64,000 nt of DNA from G963674685 sp964591275 (GTDB taxonomy: Bacteria; Lernaellota; Lernaellaia; JACKCT01): positions 29,636-93,635 of the forward strand of contig CAZQAE010000009.1 of assembly GCA_964591275.1 (NCBI GenBank), read 5' to 3'. This document shows, piece by piece, positions 53,737 to 63,301 of the stretch; the stretch's first letter is position 1; each line of letters starts with the position of its first letter. Below the pieces are notes generated by a model. The model did no database searches. It was not told where the DNA came from and saw only the letters and a program-made list of their open reading frames with translations. The position numbers and the translations under genes were made by a program.

Positions 53737-55209
53737 ATGCAATTATTTTTTTCGATTTTCACCATTATGTTAGTTCTTATCGGAGCGACCGGAAATGCTC
53801 TTGCCACGAACGGGATGGAGACGCTGGCCTGGGGCGGACGCGCCGCCGGAATGGCGGGAGTTGATCTGGCCATCGCCACCGATTCGACGGCCATCAACAC
53901 CAACCCGGCGGGTTTAATGCAACTTTTGGGTCACCGCATCGATTTTGGTGGTTCCGCCCTGATCCCCATTCTGCATTTCGAGAACGATCTGAATGACGAA
54001 GACGGAAGCACTCAGATCTTTCCCATGCCGCTGCTTTCCTACGCCTACCGTTTTCAAAATATTCCTATTGCGGTCGGTGCCGGGCTTTTCGCGCAGGGCG
54101 GCATGGGAGCGGATTTCGAACTTGAACACGCGACGCTCGGAAAGAATATCGAGTATTCGTCTCAACTGGGGTACATAAAATTCGCTCCGGCAATCGCCTG
54201 GCAGCCTCATAAAATGCTTTCCCTTGGCTTGGCGGCGAATCTTGGGTACGCCACGATGGCCATGAAGATGCCTTATTCGGTGCCTCCTTCGATCATGCAG
54301 GGCACGTCGATGCGCGGCGGAAGCGAACTGGGATACGGCGACCTGTTCAGTAGCATGCTGGGCTATGAGGAACTCACGGCCCTGACCGAACTGGAAGACG
54401 CCAGCGGCCTGGGTTACGGGGCCAAGTTCGGTCTGATGTTCATGCCGCACGAGAGGATTTCTTTTGGCCTGGTCTATACAATGGAATCTACTCTGAATTT
54501 CGACGGGACGGCTTCCATGGATATGCAGGGGCAGTTCGATGACGCCATGCCGCGCATGTCCGACGCCTTTCAACTCATGCCGTCGGTTTCCTCGCCCGAC
54601 GAAGCGCAGGCGGCGATTCAAGAGTTTTTCCAGGAAAACGACATTGATCCATCCAGGGGCTATGCCGCCAAGTACGACGCCGAGATCGGGTTTGCCTGGC
54701 CGCAAAAGGTTGGCATGGGCGTGGCCGTCAAAGCAACGGACGCCTTGCTCATCGGCCTGGATGTGAACTGGATCAACTGGTCGGCCACGATGGACAAGTT
54801 CAAGATGACCATGAAAAACGGGGACAATCGCAATATTAACAACATGATCGGCAGCGACAAGGTCGTAGTGGAAATCCCCATGGATTGGGATGACCAGATA
54901 ACGATTTCCATCGGCGGTCAGTACGAATTTATCGAAGACGCCTTCGCTCGTTTGGGATTTAATTATGGGAAGAATCCAGTGCCCGACGACACCGTTTTCC
55001 CCGTGTTTCCCGCTGTCGTCGAATATCATTTCGCTTTGGGCGGTGGTTATAATTTCCAGGATTTTTTCGAGATCAACATGGCCTGGGAGCACGCGCTGGC
55101 CAACACGCAGAAAGCTGTGACCGATCACGCCATCGCCAGTGAATATGACAACAGCAAATCAACGCTCGGTGAGCACACCATTCATACGATGTTTTCGTTC
55201 ATGTTTTAG
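53737..55209 (+). CDS. OmpP1/FadL family outer-membrane transporter
   Basis: A 490-residue outer-membrane protein. After the signal peptide (cleaved near ALA-TNG) the N-terminus reads NGMETLAWGGRAAGMAGVDL, then AIATDSTAINTNPAGL, the hallmark hatch region of FadL/TodX transporters for fatty acids and other hydrophobic compounds. Strand-rich repeats follow, ending HTIHTMFSFMF with C-terminal Phe. AAGGAG at 53726-53731 favours ATG 53737; the frame stays open further upstream into the ArsR gene. It is paired with that ArsR gene. Substrate may be fatty acid, alkane or aromatic. Confidence 0.92.
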   Translation: MQLFFSIFTIMLVLIGATGNALATNGMETLAWGGRAAGMAGVDLAIATDSTAINTNPAGLMQLLGHRIDFGGSALIPILHFENDLNDEDGSTQIFPMPLLSYAYRFQNIPIAVGAGLFAQGGMGADFELEHATLGKNIEYSSQLGYIKFAPAIAWQPHKMLSLGLAANLGYATMAMKMPYSVPPSIMQGTSMRGGSELGYGDLFSSMLGYEELTALTELEDASGLGYGAKFGLMFMPHERISFGLVYTMESTLNFDGTASMDMQGQFDDAMPRMSDAFQLMPSVSSPDEAQAAIQEFFQENDIDPSRGYAAKYDAEIGFAWPQKVGMGVAVKATDALLIGLDVNWINWSATMDKFKMTMKNGDNRNINNMIGSDKVVVEIPMDWDDQITISIGGQYEFIEDAFARLGFNYGKNPVPDDTVFPVFPAVVEYHFALGGGYNFQDFFEINMAWEHALANTQKAVTDHAIASEYDNSKSTLGEHTIHTMFSFMF

Positions 55210-55290
55210 CCCAAAGCGGTGCTGTATAGCGCCGGGAAAAAGGTATCAACGATCACGCGGTGTGATCAACAACGCAAAAAGGAGAAAGTA

Positions 55291-55725
55291 ATGCCGAACA
55301 AAAAGTGGATGTTTCTGACCCTCGCCGTTTTACTGTCTTTTTCGCTGAGCCTGGTGGTTGCCTGCGGTGATGACGATGACGACGACGACGATGATGATGA
55401 CGATGCGGACGACGATGATGCGGACGACGATGATGCGGACGACGATGATAACGACGCGGTCGAGCAGTTAATGACAATGGCCTACGATAACTGCGTAGCG
55501 TTTTGGGACGAAGCCTGTGCATACGAAGATTATGAAACCCTGTGCATGGAATGGACCGAATCCTATCGCCCGGCGATTGAGCAGTATGCCGACACGATGG
55601 ACATGGACTGCATGACGCAAACCATGGGTGACTTTTTCGTCTGCCTCGACAATGATTGCAACGTGGACGGCAATTGGGTCACGTGCAACGCAGCGGTCGA
55701 AGATTCCATGCTGGAGTGCTTTTAG
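55291..55725 (+). CDS. Asp-rich lipoprotein with Cys-rich domain
   Basis: A 144-residue lipoprotein: lipobox LVVAC (Cys about 25), CGDDDD, and Asp tracts with ADDDD units to about residue 52, then a Cys-rich domain of about 90 residues (AYDNC, DEACAYEDYETLC, DMDCMTQTMGDFFVC, CNVDGNWVTC). The spacing is partly like the modules at 3-5 kb and in the neprosin C-terminus, so they may form one family. AAAGGAG precedes the ATG at 55291. Downstream is a clear terminator. Function unknown; disulfide-stabilised surface domain inferred. Confidence 0.82.
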   Translation: MPNKKWMFLTLAVLLSFSLSLVVACGDDDDDDDDDDDDADDDDADDDDADDDDNDAVEQLMTMAYDNCVAFWDEACAYEDYETLCMEWTESYRPAIEQYADTMDMDCMTQTMGDFFVCLDNDCNVDGNWVTCNAAVEDSMLECF

Positions 55726-55774
55726 ACCCCTGCTGCGCTTGTGGTCTGCTCATTACATTTAGGTATATGCGCTG

Positions 55775-55798
55775 AAAAAGCCCGGTGACGGGCTTTTT
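55775..55798 (+). terminator. Bidirectional terminator
   Basis: AAAAAGCCCG and CGGGCTTTTT form a ten-base stem with a GTGA loop. It is symmetric, so it ends the lipoprotein transcript on the plus strand and also the decayed radical SAM gene on the minus strand, whose stop is seven bases away. Confidence 0.9.
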
Positions 55799-55804
55799 CC
55801 TTGT

Positions 55805-56846
55805 TTATCTCCTTTTGGATATTCCTGATTTGAACCTCTCGTGAATCCACGGATCAAGCCCGGACGCCAGGTAGAACTTAGGCTCCAATAAGCAATCAAA
55901 AAAATCGATCAGGCCTTCCTCCACAGCCCTCATCGCCAGCGGCGTGCCGGGATAGATGCGAATGCCCACCGTTGTTTTCGGGAGATCAAGGTTGAGAGAT
56001 TCTGCGAATGCCAGGCTTTCCTTCACTGATTCTTGCGTCTCGCCTGGTCCGCCGAGTAGCAAAAAGCCCATGCGGCGTATTCCATAGGATGCAAGCATAT
56101 CCGATATCTTGGACACTTCGTTTGGCGTGAACCGTTTGTTCAGCATGTTCAGCATCCGTTGACTGCCACTCTCAAACCCCAAGGCGACCTCTACGCATCC
56201 TATCTCTGCCATGGCCCTGATCAGATTTTCTCCCAATTTATGCGGATAGAGAATGCATCGCCACTCGATTTTCTGGTCCAGGCGCCCAAAGATTCTGGGA
56301 ATCAGGATCGACATAGGACCATTGCTCAACACTGGGAAGCGGCAGAGCGTCCGGATCAGAAGAAAATTCCTGATCTGCGGCATTTTTTCGTCCCGTCACG
56401 TGCACGCCTGGCAGTCCGGAAATATTCTCTCTATTGCGCATCCTTTCCAACAGGGAAGGAAAAACAAGCTCGCCATCGCCGCTGATTCCATAATCCGCAC
56501 CGAGGTAAGAGAAAATCTCATCGGGGAAAATGCTGTATCCGGTCCCCCCAAGAACAATGAGGGCATCGGATAATGCTTTGCACTTATCAATAACCGGCCT
56601 GACCTGTTCAATTAAGAAACGAGGGTTTTGGACGTTCTGATCGTTGATGTTGCGGACAGAAACGCCAATGATTTCAGGCACTAACGCTAAAATGCGCTGC
56701 CCTAACGCTTGGAGCGGATCGGCCTCGAACATCAGATCGAGGAATGCGACCTCATGACCGGCCAATCTTGTTGCTTCGGCCACGGAACGGGCATCGTCGG
56801 CATGTTGATTCGCTCCGTGTTTGCGGAGATCAGAAGCACTCTCATT
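55805..56846 (-). pseudogene. B12-binding radical SAM gene, decayed
   Basis: Three frames carry parts of one B12-binding radical SAM protein. ATG 56846 opens with MRVLLISANTERINMPT, then shifts near 56785 to VAEATRLAGHEVAFLDLMF, the cobalamin-binding fold ending around DADALP-type linker LPLPSVEQW. After a further shift near 56300 the rest reads IEWRCILYPHKL...FESGSQRML to the stop at 55805. The segment that should hold the CxxxCxxC cluster is missing, about 100 residues. So the enzyme is inactive. Its original role (methylation or lipid/hopanoid chemistry) is unknown. Confidence 0.8.
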
Positions 56847-57199
56847 GCGACGTCCTTCAGATATTGTTCGCCGCCCATTGACGGTTTGATGCGTTTAAGG
56901 CGAAATACATTAACGACATTTGGATCGGGACAACAAAAGGTTCCAACTCCCGGTGCATGAATTCAATCAAGAGGAACAATACTCTAATGGTCGTGAAAGA
57001 AGGAACGAAGCACCGTATTTTTGGCAAAGGAAGAAAGGCATCATATCGCCGGAACCGGCCTGGCAAACGAGGCATTTCGACAATAATGGATGTCGGCATT
57101 TATGGTTTTTATTACAATTGTGAAATTTTGCAAGAGGTGTGCCGTCATCGTGAGATCGACTTCGGGAGCTTGACGCCATGAGCATGACGAGATTATAAA
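56847..57199. other. Intergenic region, no clear gene
   Basis: About 350 bases. A 74-codon plus frame (56957-57181) is basic at first and contains DVGIYGFYYN, but lacks a ribosome site, a family or a neighbour that supports it. No repeat or RNA recognised. Confidence 0.4.
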
Positions 57200-58000
57200 A
57201 TGAGCATGTCTATTTCTTTAGTCAGCCGCCACTTCAAGACACCTCCGGCTCTTCGGCGCCTGCTTGCCGTTCTTGTTGCGGCCTTGTTGCTTTTCGTGGC
57301 GGAAATCTTTGGCGCCCCGGACCTGGCCTTTGCGCAAGTGCGACGTGCGACGGGACCGGGATTTCATCCCATGAAAAAAATTGTCACCGGCTTCATGCAG
57401 TTAAGCCCGGGAATTAATTACGCGCCCCCTGCCGGCCTCGAAGGCGAAAGTCACGTGAATTGGGCCGATTTCACTGTGTCTGACCTAAGAAGCTCAGGGC
57501 CGGGATATGGAGTTTCTTTTTTCCTTATTCCCACGTGGGGCAAAAACGGGATGCATTTCGGTGCCTCCTACGACCTGTCCGCCATTCGTTTTAGACATAG
57601 GACGGGCGAAGGGAATGCAGCAGTAGAAGGAAACAGCAGCCTGGGGGTGGCGGACATGGTCGCTCGCGTGGGCTACGTGCGTTACTTCGGAAAATATGAA
57701 TGGCATCCGTATTTTCTAGGCGATGTCGGGCTTTCCTGGCAAACCGCTCGCCTTTCCACGGATTACGCTGCGCAGGATGACAAGGTTGAGGATTCAAAAA
57801 TCAAAACGCCGCTTATCGGGCTCGGCTTCGGCATTGGAAAGGAAACGAAAAGCGGTATGATAGGTGGGGAATTGCGTGCGGATTTCTATCCGATGACCTT
57901 TGAACATGAGTTCCCAGGGCCTCATGACCGCTTCGATCTCAACCTGGACCGCCCTGTCGTTATCAAGCTTATGGCCATTTTCTCCATTGGGCATTTGTGA
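57200..58000 (+). CDS. Outer-membrane beta-barrel protein
   Basis: A 266-residue secreted protein with a long signal peptide (helix LLAVLVAALLLFVAEIF, cleavage after AFA, about residue 48) and an OmpW/OmpA-like eight-strand barrel: GYGVSFFLIPTWGK, FGASYDLSAIRF, MVARVGYVRYFGKYEWHPY, PLIGLGFGIG. The last strand ends GHL rather than with Phe. No specific function is recognised. The ribosome site is weak. It is convergent with dinG. Confidence 0.75.
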   Translation: MSMSISLVSRHFKTPPALRRLLAVLVAALLLFVAEIFGAPDLAFAQVRRATGPGFHPMKKIVTGFMQLSPGINYAPPAGLEGESHVNWADFTVSDLRSSGPGYGVSFFLIPTWGKNGMHFGASYDLSAIRFRHRTGEGNAAVEGNSSLGVADMVARVGYVRYFGKYEWHPYFLGDVGLSWQTARLSTDYAAQDDKVEDSKIKTPLIGLGFGIGKETKSGMIGGELRADFYPMTFEHEFPGPHDRFDLNLDRPVVIKLMAIFSIGHL

Positions 58001-58051
58001 GATATTCAGGTCGAACGGGATGTTTCACGTGAAACAATTGCGTTTGGGGAC

Positions 58052-60001
58052 TCAGGCTTCCAGTGTTCCGGCGTATTGGAGAACATCCTCAATGTTACCG
58101 GTCACGGGAAATTCCGGCAGATTTTTCAGGATTTGCGTCCCGTAACCTTTTGTTCTTACACGAGAATCCGTTAAAACCAGCAATCCTCGGTCATTTTTGT
58201 GCCGAATCAGCCGGCCCAGACCCTGCTTGAGGCTGATGATCGCCTGTGGGACTTGATATTCAAAAAAGGCTTTGCCGCCGCCGGCGTTGATGGATTCAAT
58301 CCTGGCCTCGATAACCGGGTCATAGGGAGACGCAAAGGGGAGTTTGTCGATGATGACGCACGAAAGGGAGGCGCCGATCACGTCTACACCCTGCCAAAAG
58401 GAGGCTGTGGCGAAAAGCACCGAATTTGTATCGCTGCGAAACTCATCCAAGAGCGCCGTTTTGCTGCCCTGGCCTTGCAAAAGGCAGGTAAAGGAAAGCT
58501 CCGGCGCCATGGCCTCGAAGGCCTCGCGCATATTCCTGATAGAAGTGAAGAGAAGAAAAGCGCGGCCCTGCGTGGCGTTGACGATCTCCAGCGCCTGACT
58601 GATGAATGCCGGGAGAAAATCCGGCGTGTTCGGATTCGGCATATCCCGCGGAACATATAGGACGCTTTGATTCTTGAAATCGAAGCAGGTGGGGAGTATC
58701 TTTTTTTCCACCTCGAAGTCTATTCCCAGGCGTGATGTAAAATATTTGAAATGCCCGTTTGTTGACAGCGTGGCGGAAGTGAAAATGACCGAGGCGGCGT
58801 TCGTAAAAAGCGCCTCCTTCACGCGATTTCCCGGCTGGATGGGTTCGGCGACTACGTTGATGCCTCGCCCCCTGCTCTCGGCGTAATGGACGAACTCCTT
58901 GTCCGCAAAATCCATCACGATGTCCAGATCATCCAAAATTTCCTCGACACGTTCGGACAGGCGTTTCATGTCCTGGGAGTCGGCATCCATCGCCGCAGAC
59001 GAGCAAGTGGCGGATAATTCTTGAAGCCGCTCGTGTAAGTTGCCGTAATTCTTCATGATTTCTGGATCGACCTTCTCGGGACGAAGCCGGTATTTTTGGT
59101 CGAAATCGCCTCGGAAAGAGTCGAAGAAAGTATCCGCGGACACGCGCATCCCCTTGAGAGCCGAGACGAATCTCTTGTCTGTGGGACATACGAAGGAAAC
59201 AAGCCGGACCGTGTCACGATCCAATTCGTCGATCCGGTAATTGGATATCCGACTGCTGAAAAATGAGGTGGCAACATCCTCCAACTCGTGGGCCTCATCG
59301 AAAACAACTGCGTGATAGTCCGGTATGACCTCGCCAAAGTCTCCTTCCTTCAGTGCCAGATCGGCGAAGAAAAGGTGATGATTCACCACGAGGATATCCG
59401 CCGCCGCCGCCTTGCGTCGCATCTTCTGCACAAAGCACTCGCCAAAACGTGGGCATTTCGATCCGCCGCAGGTGAAGCGAGTCGAGCAGATATCGTTCCA
59501 GGCTGCGCAGCCGTCCGGCATCCAGTCGATTTCAGCCCGATCACCGGTTCCAGTGCTTTGAATCCAATCCTGCAATTTTTCCCACTGCGCCGCTTCGTCC
59601 TTGGCCCTAAAGCGTGGTTGCCGGTAGAAAAGCTCCAGTCGCGCCTTGCACAGATAATTATTGCGCCCTTTCATCAGCGCAACCTTTTGCGTGAAGCCGA
59701 GCTGGTCACGCAGGAAGGGCCAGTCCTTTAGAAATATCTGTTCTTGTAGATTTTTGGTATTTGTGGATATTACAACTCTTCGATTGAAAAGCATGGCGGG
59801 AATGAGATAGGCGAGCGTTTTTCCCGTTCCCGTCGGCGCTTCAGCGATGAGCGTTCCCGATCCCTCAAAAGCCTCCAGGACGGAAAGAGCCATATCGAAT
59901 TGCCCGGGCCTGTCCTCGTAGTCCGGCACCGTCGCCGCCAGCAGGCCGCTTGGCCCGAAGTAGCGTTCGATGCTTTTTTTCATTTCACTGACGGCGGTCA
60001 T
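58052..60001 (-). CDS. dinG: DinG-like ATP-dependent DNA helicase
   Basis: A 649-residue XPD/DinG-family 5'-3' helicase of superfamily 2. Walker A is EAPTGTGKTLAY, motif II is VVFDEAHELEDV, and motif VI-like QGLGRLIRHKNDRG is at the C-terminus. Cysteines that should bind the 4Fe-4S cluster lie between motifs Ia and II: NNYLC, CSTRFTC, KCPRFGECF. It unwinds damaged or structured DNA, such as R-loops or G-quadruplexes. The gene follows the CapA-like gene by 15 bases and shares its transcript; AGGAG lies 13 bases before the ATG. Confidence 0.93.
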   Translation of the reverse strand: MTAVSEMKKSIERYFGPSGLLAATVPDYEDRPGQFDMALSVLEAFEGSGTLIAEAPTGTGKTLAYLIPAMLFNRRVVISTNTKNLQEQIFLKDWPFLRDQLGFTQKVALMKGRNNYLCKARLELFYRQPRFRAKDEAAQWEKLQDWIQSTGTGDRAEIDWMPDGCAAWNDICSTRFTCGGSKCPRFGECFVQKMRRKAAAADILVVNHHLFFADLALKEGDFGEVIPDYHAVVFDEAHELEDVATSFFSSRISNYRIDELDRDTVRLVSFVCPTDKRFVSALKGMRVSADTFFDSFRGDFDQKYRLRPEKVDPEIMKNYGNLHERLQELSATCSSAAMDADSQDMKRLSERVEEILDDLDIVMDFADKEFVHYAESRGRGINVVAEPIQPGNRVKEALFTNAASVIFTSATLSTNGHFKYFTSRLGIDFEVEKKILPTCFDFKNQSVLYVPRDMPNPNTPDFLPAFISQALEIVNATQGRAFLLFTSIRNMREAFEAMAPELSFTCLLQGQGSKTALLDEFRSDTNSVLFATASFWQGVDVIGASLSCVIIDKLPFASPYDPVIEARIESINAGGGKAFFEYQVPQAIISLKQGLGRLIRHKNDRGLLVLTDSRVRTKGYGTQILKNLPEFPVTGNIEDVLQYAGTLEA

Positions 60002-60016
60002 TATTTTTATTGGCTC

Positions 60017-61243
60017 CTAAAAGTCGATGACGCCCACGCCATTTTCAATTTTGATGTTTGCTGCGCGCTTTGCCGAAAGCTTCTGCATTTTCTCCAGGGC
60101 GGTTTTCGCTGATTTCCCTTTAAGGATTTTTGTCTGGAAGTTGACCTGTTTTGCGCTGTTATTCGTATAGGTGGGGTAGAGTTCGACTTTGTTGATTTTG
60201 CCGTCCGTGACAACCACGCGAACAAGAAAGCCTCCGACGGCGTTGTAGTTGCGTGATCCGAATGCGAAATTGCCGATGCCGTAGATGATGGGCTTGCCCT
60301 TATATACCTCGACCGCCTGCCGGATATGGTTGTGGTGCCCGACGATAAGGTCGGCGCCGGCGTCAATCGCCGCGTGACCCAGAATCTCCTGATCCTCCCA
60401 GATCGGTTGATGATAACGCAGTCCCCAGTGGGGCACGACGATTATGAGGTCCGCTTGCGTGCGCGCTTTTGACACCATTTCTCGAACGATGTCTTCTTTG
60501 GCGATGATCGTTCCCGGTCGCTCATTCGTTGCGGCCAGGTGCCGCACGATTTTCTTCTTTTGTTTTTCATATTTGCCTGGAATATCAAGCCAGCTTTTGT
60601 CTTTTAAGTATATTTCCTGAGAAATAAAGCCGACGAAGGCGACCTTCAGCCCTTTGATATCCACAATTTTCGGTTCCATAGCTTCCGCTAGATTTCTACC
60701 GGCGCCGAAATAGGGCAGCCCCGCTTCATCAAGAAAGTCGAATGTTTCGATGAGTCCCCCATCGCCGCAGTCCCGTATGTGGTTGTTGGCAAGGCTCAGC
60801 ATATCAAATCCCGCCCATTTCAAGCCTTCCAGCGTGAAAGACGGAACCTTGTAGTAAAAGCCTTTTTTACGGCGCTTTTCGTGCTTTTCGGCAATGGGAC
60901 ATTCCAGGTTGCCCACGGTGTAATCCGCGGATTGCAGCAGCGCGGCGGTTGCCTCGAAGGGATAGTTGACGCCGTGCTTTTCGATGGGTTTTTGCATCCT
61001 GTCCCACATCATGATGTCGCCGGCGAAAGCGAATGTGATAGCGCCCGGCGGGCTTGAAAAATTGCTCGGGCTTAACTCGCCGGGAAGATAAATTTCTTCT
61101 TTCGGGTAGGATTTTTTCTTTTTTGGCGTTGTCTTTTTTGCCTCGGAGGCATCGTCCGGCGTCCGGCTCTTGCATGCCGGATGGGAAAGAATCAACACGC
61201 AGCCAAAAAGGACAAGGAAAAAAAACCTGGTAAAACGGATCAT
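60017..61243 (-). CDS. CapA family lipoprotein
   Basis: A 408-residue lipoprotein (lipobox LSHPAC) with a Lys-rich linker and a CapA-type (PGA_cap) domain in the calcineurin-like fold: FAFAGDIMMWDRM, VGNLECPIAE, LSLANNHIRDCG, VVPHWGLRYHQ, GHHNHI. In Bacillus, CapA is tied to poly-gamma-glutamate export; in most other bacteria the role is unknown and may be envelope polymer hydrolysis. ATG 61243 is chosen because it is followed at once by the signal; ATG 61285 adds 14 residues. DinG lies downstream in the same transcript. Confidence 0.85.
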   Translation of the reverse strand: MIRFTRFFFLVLFGCVLILSHPACKSRTPDDASEAKKTTPKKKKSYPKEEIYLPGELSPSNFSSPPGAITFAFAGDIMMWDRMQKPIEKHGVNYPFEATAALLQSADYTVGNLECPIAEKHEKRRKKGFYYKVPSFTLEGLKWAGFDMLSLANNHIRDCGDGGLIETFDFLDEAGLPYFGAGRNLAEAMEPKIVDIKGLKVAFVGFISQEIYLKDKSWLDIPGKYEKQKKKIVRHLAATNERPGTIIAKEDIVREMVSKARTQADLIIVVPHWGLRYHQPIWEDQEILGHAAIDAGADLIVGHHNHIRQAVEVYKGKPIIYGIGNFAFGSRNYNAVGGFLVRVVVTDGKINKVELYPTYTNNSAKQVNFQTKILKGKSAKTALEKMQKLSAKRAANIKIENGVGVIDF

Positions 61244-61439
61244 GATAATGTCTCTCTCTAAAAAGCCATGGAGAATTTTTTTCATAACGCAAATCCGGCA
61301 GGCGATTTACATCATTATTATCCCTTAAGATCAATAGCTCAAGGAACACACGTGGGTTTTTGGCCTAAAAGCCCTTGGCAAGCACGCCGGTTCCGTGTCA
61401 AAGTACGCAAAACTCCTTGCATCGGAAAGGATGTGGAAA

Positions 61440-61925
61440 ATGGTTGACAACCTTGCGCCGCGGGAAGTGCAATTCAAGAAGCTGATGGGTATTCTCGGAA
61501 TTATTTTTCTGATCGGCGGCGTGCTCTTCGCCGTGATCCCCGAACATTTTCAGGTGCTTTTGAATTACACGGGCGCCATGTTCGGCCTTGACAAGGCACC
61601 GGTAGCTATGGAGATCACCTCGAATATCATCGGCCAGGAAAGGGGCGCCGACAGGCTCTACGTGATCCTGGCCTGCTCCATGATGATGATGATCACGGTC
61701 ATTTCCTTCGCGTGCTTTTTCGATCCACGCAAGTACATCGGCTGGATTCCGCTGCTTCTCATTTCCAAGATCACCACATCGGTTCTGGCGGTCGCTTTCT
61801 ATTTCTGGGCGGACCGATACTTTGCGAACCTCGTTGCGGTTTTCACTGATTTTCCGATCTTCGTTCTCGTTTTAGTATTCTGGCTACGCGCCAGGGGAGC
61901 GGAGCAAGCGCCCGTTGAAGACTGA
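61440..61925 (+). CDS. Four-helix membrane protein, unknown
   Basis: A 161-residue inner-membrane protein with about four helices (LMGILGIIFLIGGVLFAVIP, VILACSMMMMITVISFACFF, WIPLLLISKITTSVLAVAF and FPIFVLVLVFWLRA). The start is either ATG 61431 or 61440; the latter has AAAGGA at a better distance. I recognise no family. It is 50 bases upstream of rarA on the same strand, possibly co-transcribed. Confidence 0.7.
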   Translation: MVDNLAPREVQFKKLMGILGIIFLIGGVLFAVIPEHFQVLLNYTGAMFGLDKAPVAMEITSNIIGQERGADRLYVILACSMMMMITVISFACFFDPRKYIGWIPLLLISKITTSVLAVAFYFWADRYFANLVAVFTDFPIFVLVLVFWLRARGAEQAPVED

Positions 61926-61975
61926 CAGGGGATGCAGCGCATGAATATTCCTTGCACAGGCAATTCTTCTATAAG

Positions 61976-63301
61976 ATGACCCGCGATCTGTTTTCAAACG
62001 GTGAAGGCCCGCAGACGCCGGCGCCGCTGGCGGACAGGATGCGTCCACGCACGCTAGGCGAAGTTGTCGGCCAGGAGCACATCACCGGCGTCGGGACCAT
62101 GCTTCGGGGCGCCGTCGAAAACGGCCAAATCCCCTCGCTGATTTTCTGGGGGCCTCCCGGCTGCGGCAAAACAACGCTGGCCCGCGTCATCGCGAACTCT
62201 ACAAAGAGTCATTTCGTCGCTTTTTCCGCAGTGCTCGCCGGCGTCAAGGAAGTACGGAAGATCGTCGATGAAGCCGGGATTCGCATCCGGCGCGGCGGTG
62301 AACGCACTATTCTCTTCCTCGATGAAATCCACCGCTTCAACAAGAGCCAGCAAGACAGTTTTTTGCCCCATGTCGAAGCGGGAACCATCATTCTCATTGG
62401 TGCCACGACAGAGAATCCGAGTTTCGAGGTCAACGCCGCGCTACTTTCGCGATGCCGCATTTTGACTCTCAAACCCCTGGAAAAAGATCACCTGCTTGAA
62501 ATCATCAACCGCACGCTGGCCGATGAGGAGCGCGGACTGGGGAAGCGCCCCTTGCGCATTTTGGATCAGGCCGCCGCGCACATCATCAAAAACGCCGATG
62601 GCGACGCGCGTCGGGTTCTCAACACCCTGGAAGTCATTTCCTCCTTCGATTTAATGATGGAAGACGGCGCATACGACGTAAGGCTCGCCGATGTGGAGCA
62701 GGCTGTGCAAAGCAAGGCCATCATCTACGACAAGGCTGGCGAGCAGCATTACAATGTCATTTCCGCGTTTATCAAAAGCGTGCGTGGATCGGACCCGGAC
62801 GCGGCCCTGTATTATCTGGCCCGAATGTTCGAAGCGGGCGAAGACCCGATGTTCATTGCCCGGCGCATGGTGATCCTGGCCAGCGAAGACATCGGCAACG
62901 CGGACCTGCGCGCGCTGCCCCTGGCGGTATCCGCGATGGATGCGGTGCACATGATCGGCATGCCCGAAGCGCGGATCATCCTCGCGCACGCGGTTTCGTT
63001 TCTGGCGTGCGCGCCCAAAAGCAATGCGAGCTACGCAGCTCTCAAGGCGGCGGAGCGGGATGTCAAGGAACACGGCGCACTGCAGGTCCCCATGCACATC
63101 CGCAACGCCCCCACGCGCCTGATGAAAGACCTCGGTTATTCCAAAGGCTATAAGAACGATCATGACCAGGACAATCATCACGCCGCGCAGCAGTTTTTGC
63201 CCGACGAGATCGCCGATGCGAAGTATTATCACCCCAGCGACCAGGGCAACGAAGAACGCATCAAGGCCAGGTTGGAATGGCTGCGGGCGCGAAAGAAATA
63301 A
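61976..63301 (+). CDS. rarA: Replication-associated recombination protein RarA
   Basis: A 441-residue AAA+ ATPase related to clamp loaders (RarA/MgsA/WRNIP1), which acts at stalled replication forks. Walker A is GPPGCGKTTLA, Walker B is LFLDEIHRFNK, and sensor 1 is GATTENPSFEVN, with the SRC arginine finger in LLSRCRIL. The tetramerisation domain (YDKAGEQHYNVISAFIKS, RGSDPDAALYYLARM) and the C-terminal HPSDQG phrase complete the family features. ATG 61976 is taken; a TTG at 61952 is possible. The ribosome site is weak, suggesting coupling to the upstream membrane gene. Confidence 0.96.
   Translation: MTRDLFSNGEGPQTPAPLADRMRPRTLGEVVGQEHITGVGTMLRGAVENGQIPSLIFWGPPGCGKTTLARVIANSTKSHFVAFSAVLAGVKEVRKIVDEAGIRIRRGGERTILFLDEIHRFNKSQQDSFLPHVEAGTIILIGATTENPSFEVNAALLSRCRILTLKPLEKDHLLEIINRTLADEERGLGKRPLRILDQAAAHIIKNADGDARRVLNTLEVISSFDLMMEDGAYDVRLADVEQAVQSKAIIYDKAGEQHYNVISAFIKSVRGSDPDAALYYLARMFEAGEDPMFIARRMVILASEDIGNADLRALPLAVSAMDAVHMIGMPEARIILAHAVSFLACAPKSNASYAALKAAERDVKEHGALQVPMHIRNAPTRLMKDLGYSKGYKNDHDQDNHHAAQQFLPDEIADAKYYHPSDQGNEERIKARLEWLRARKK

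Noticed and set aside
53914..55128. 404-codon minus-strand frame opposite the FadL gene
   Set aside because: His- and Arg-rich composition typical of an antisense shadow; FadL features on the plus strand are unambiguous.
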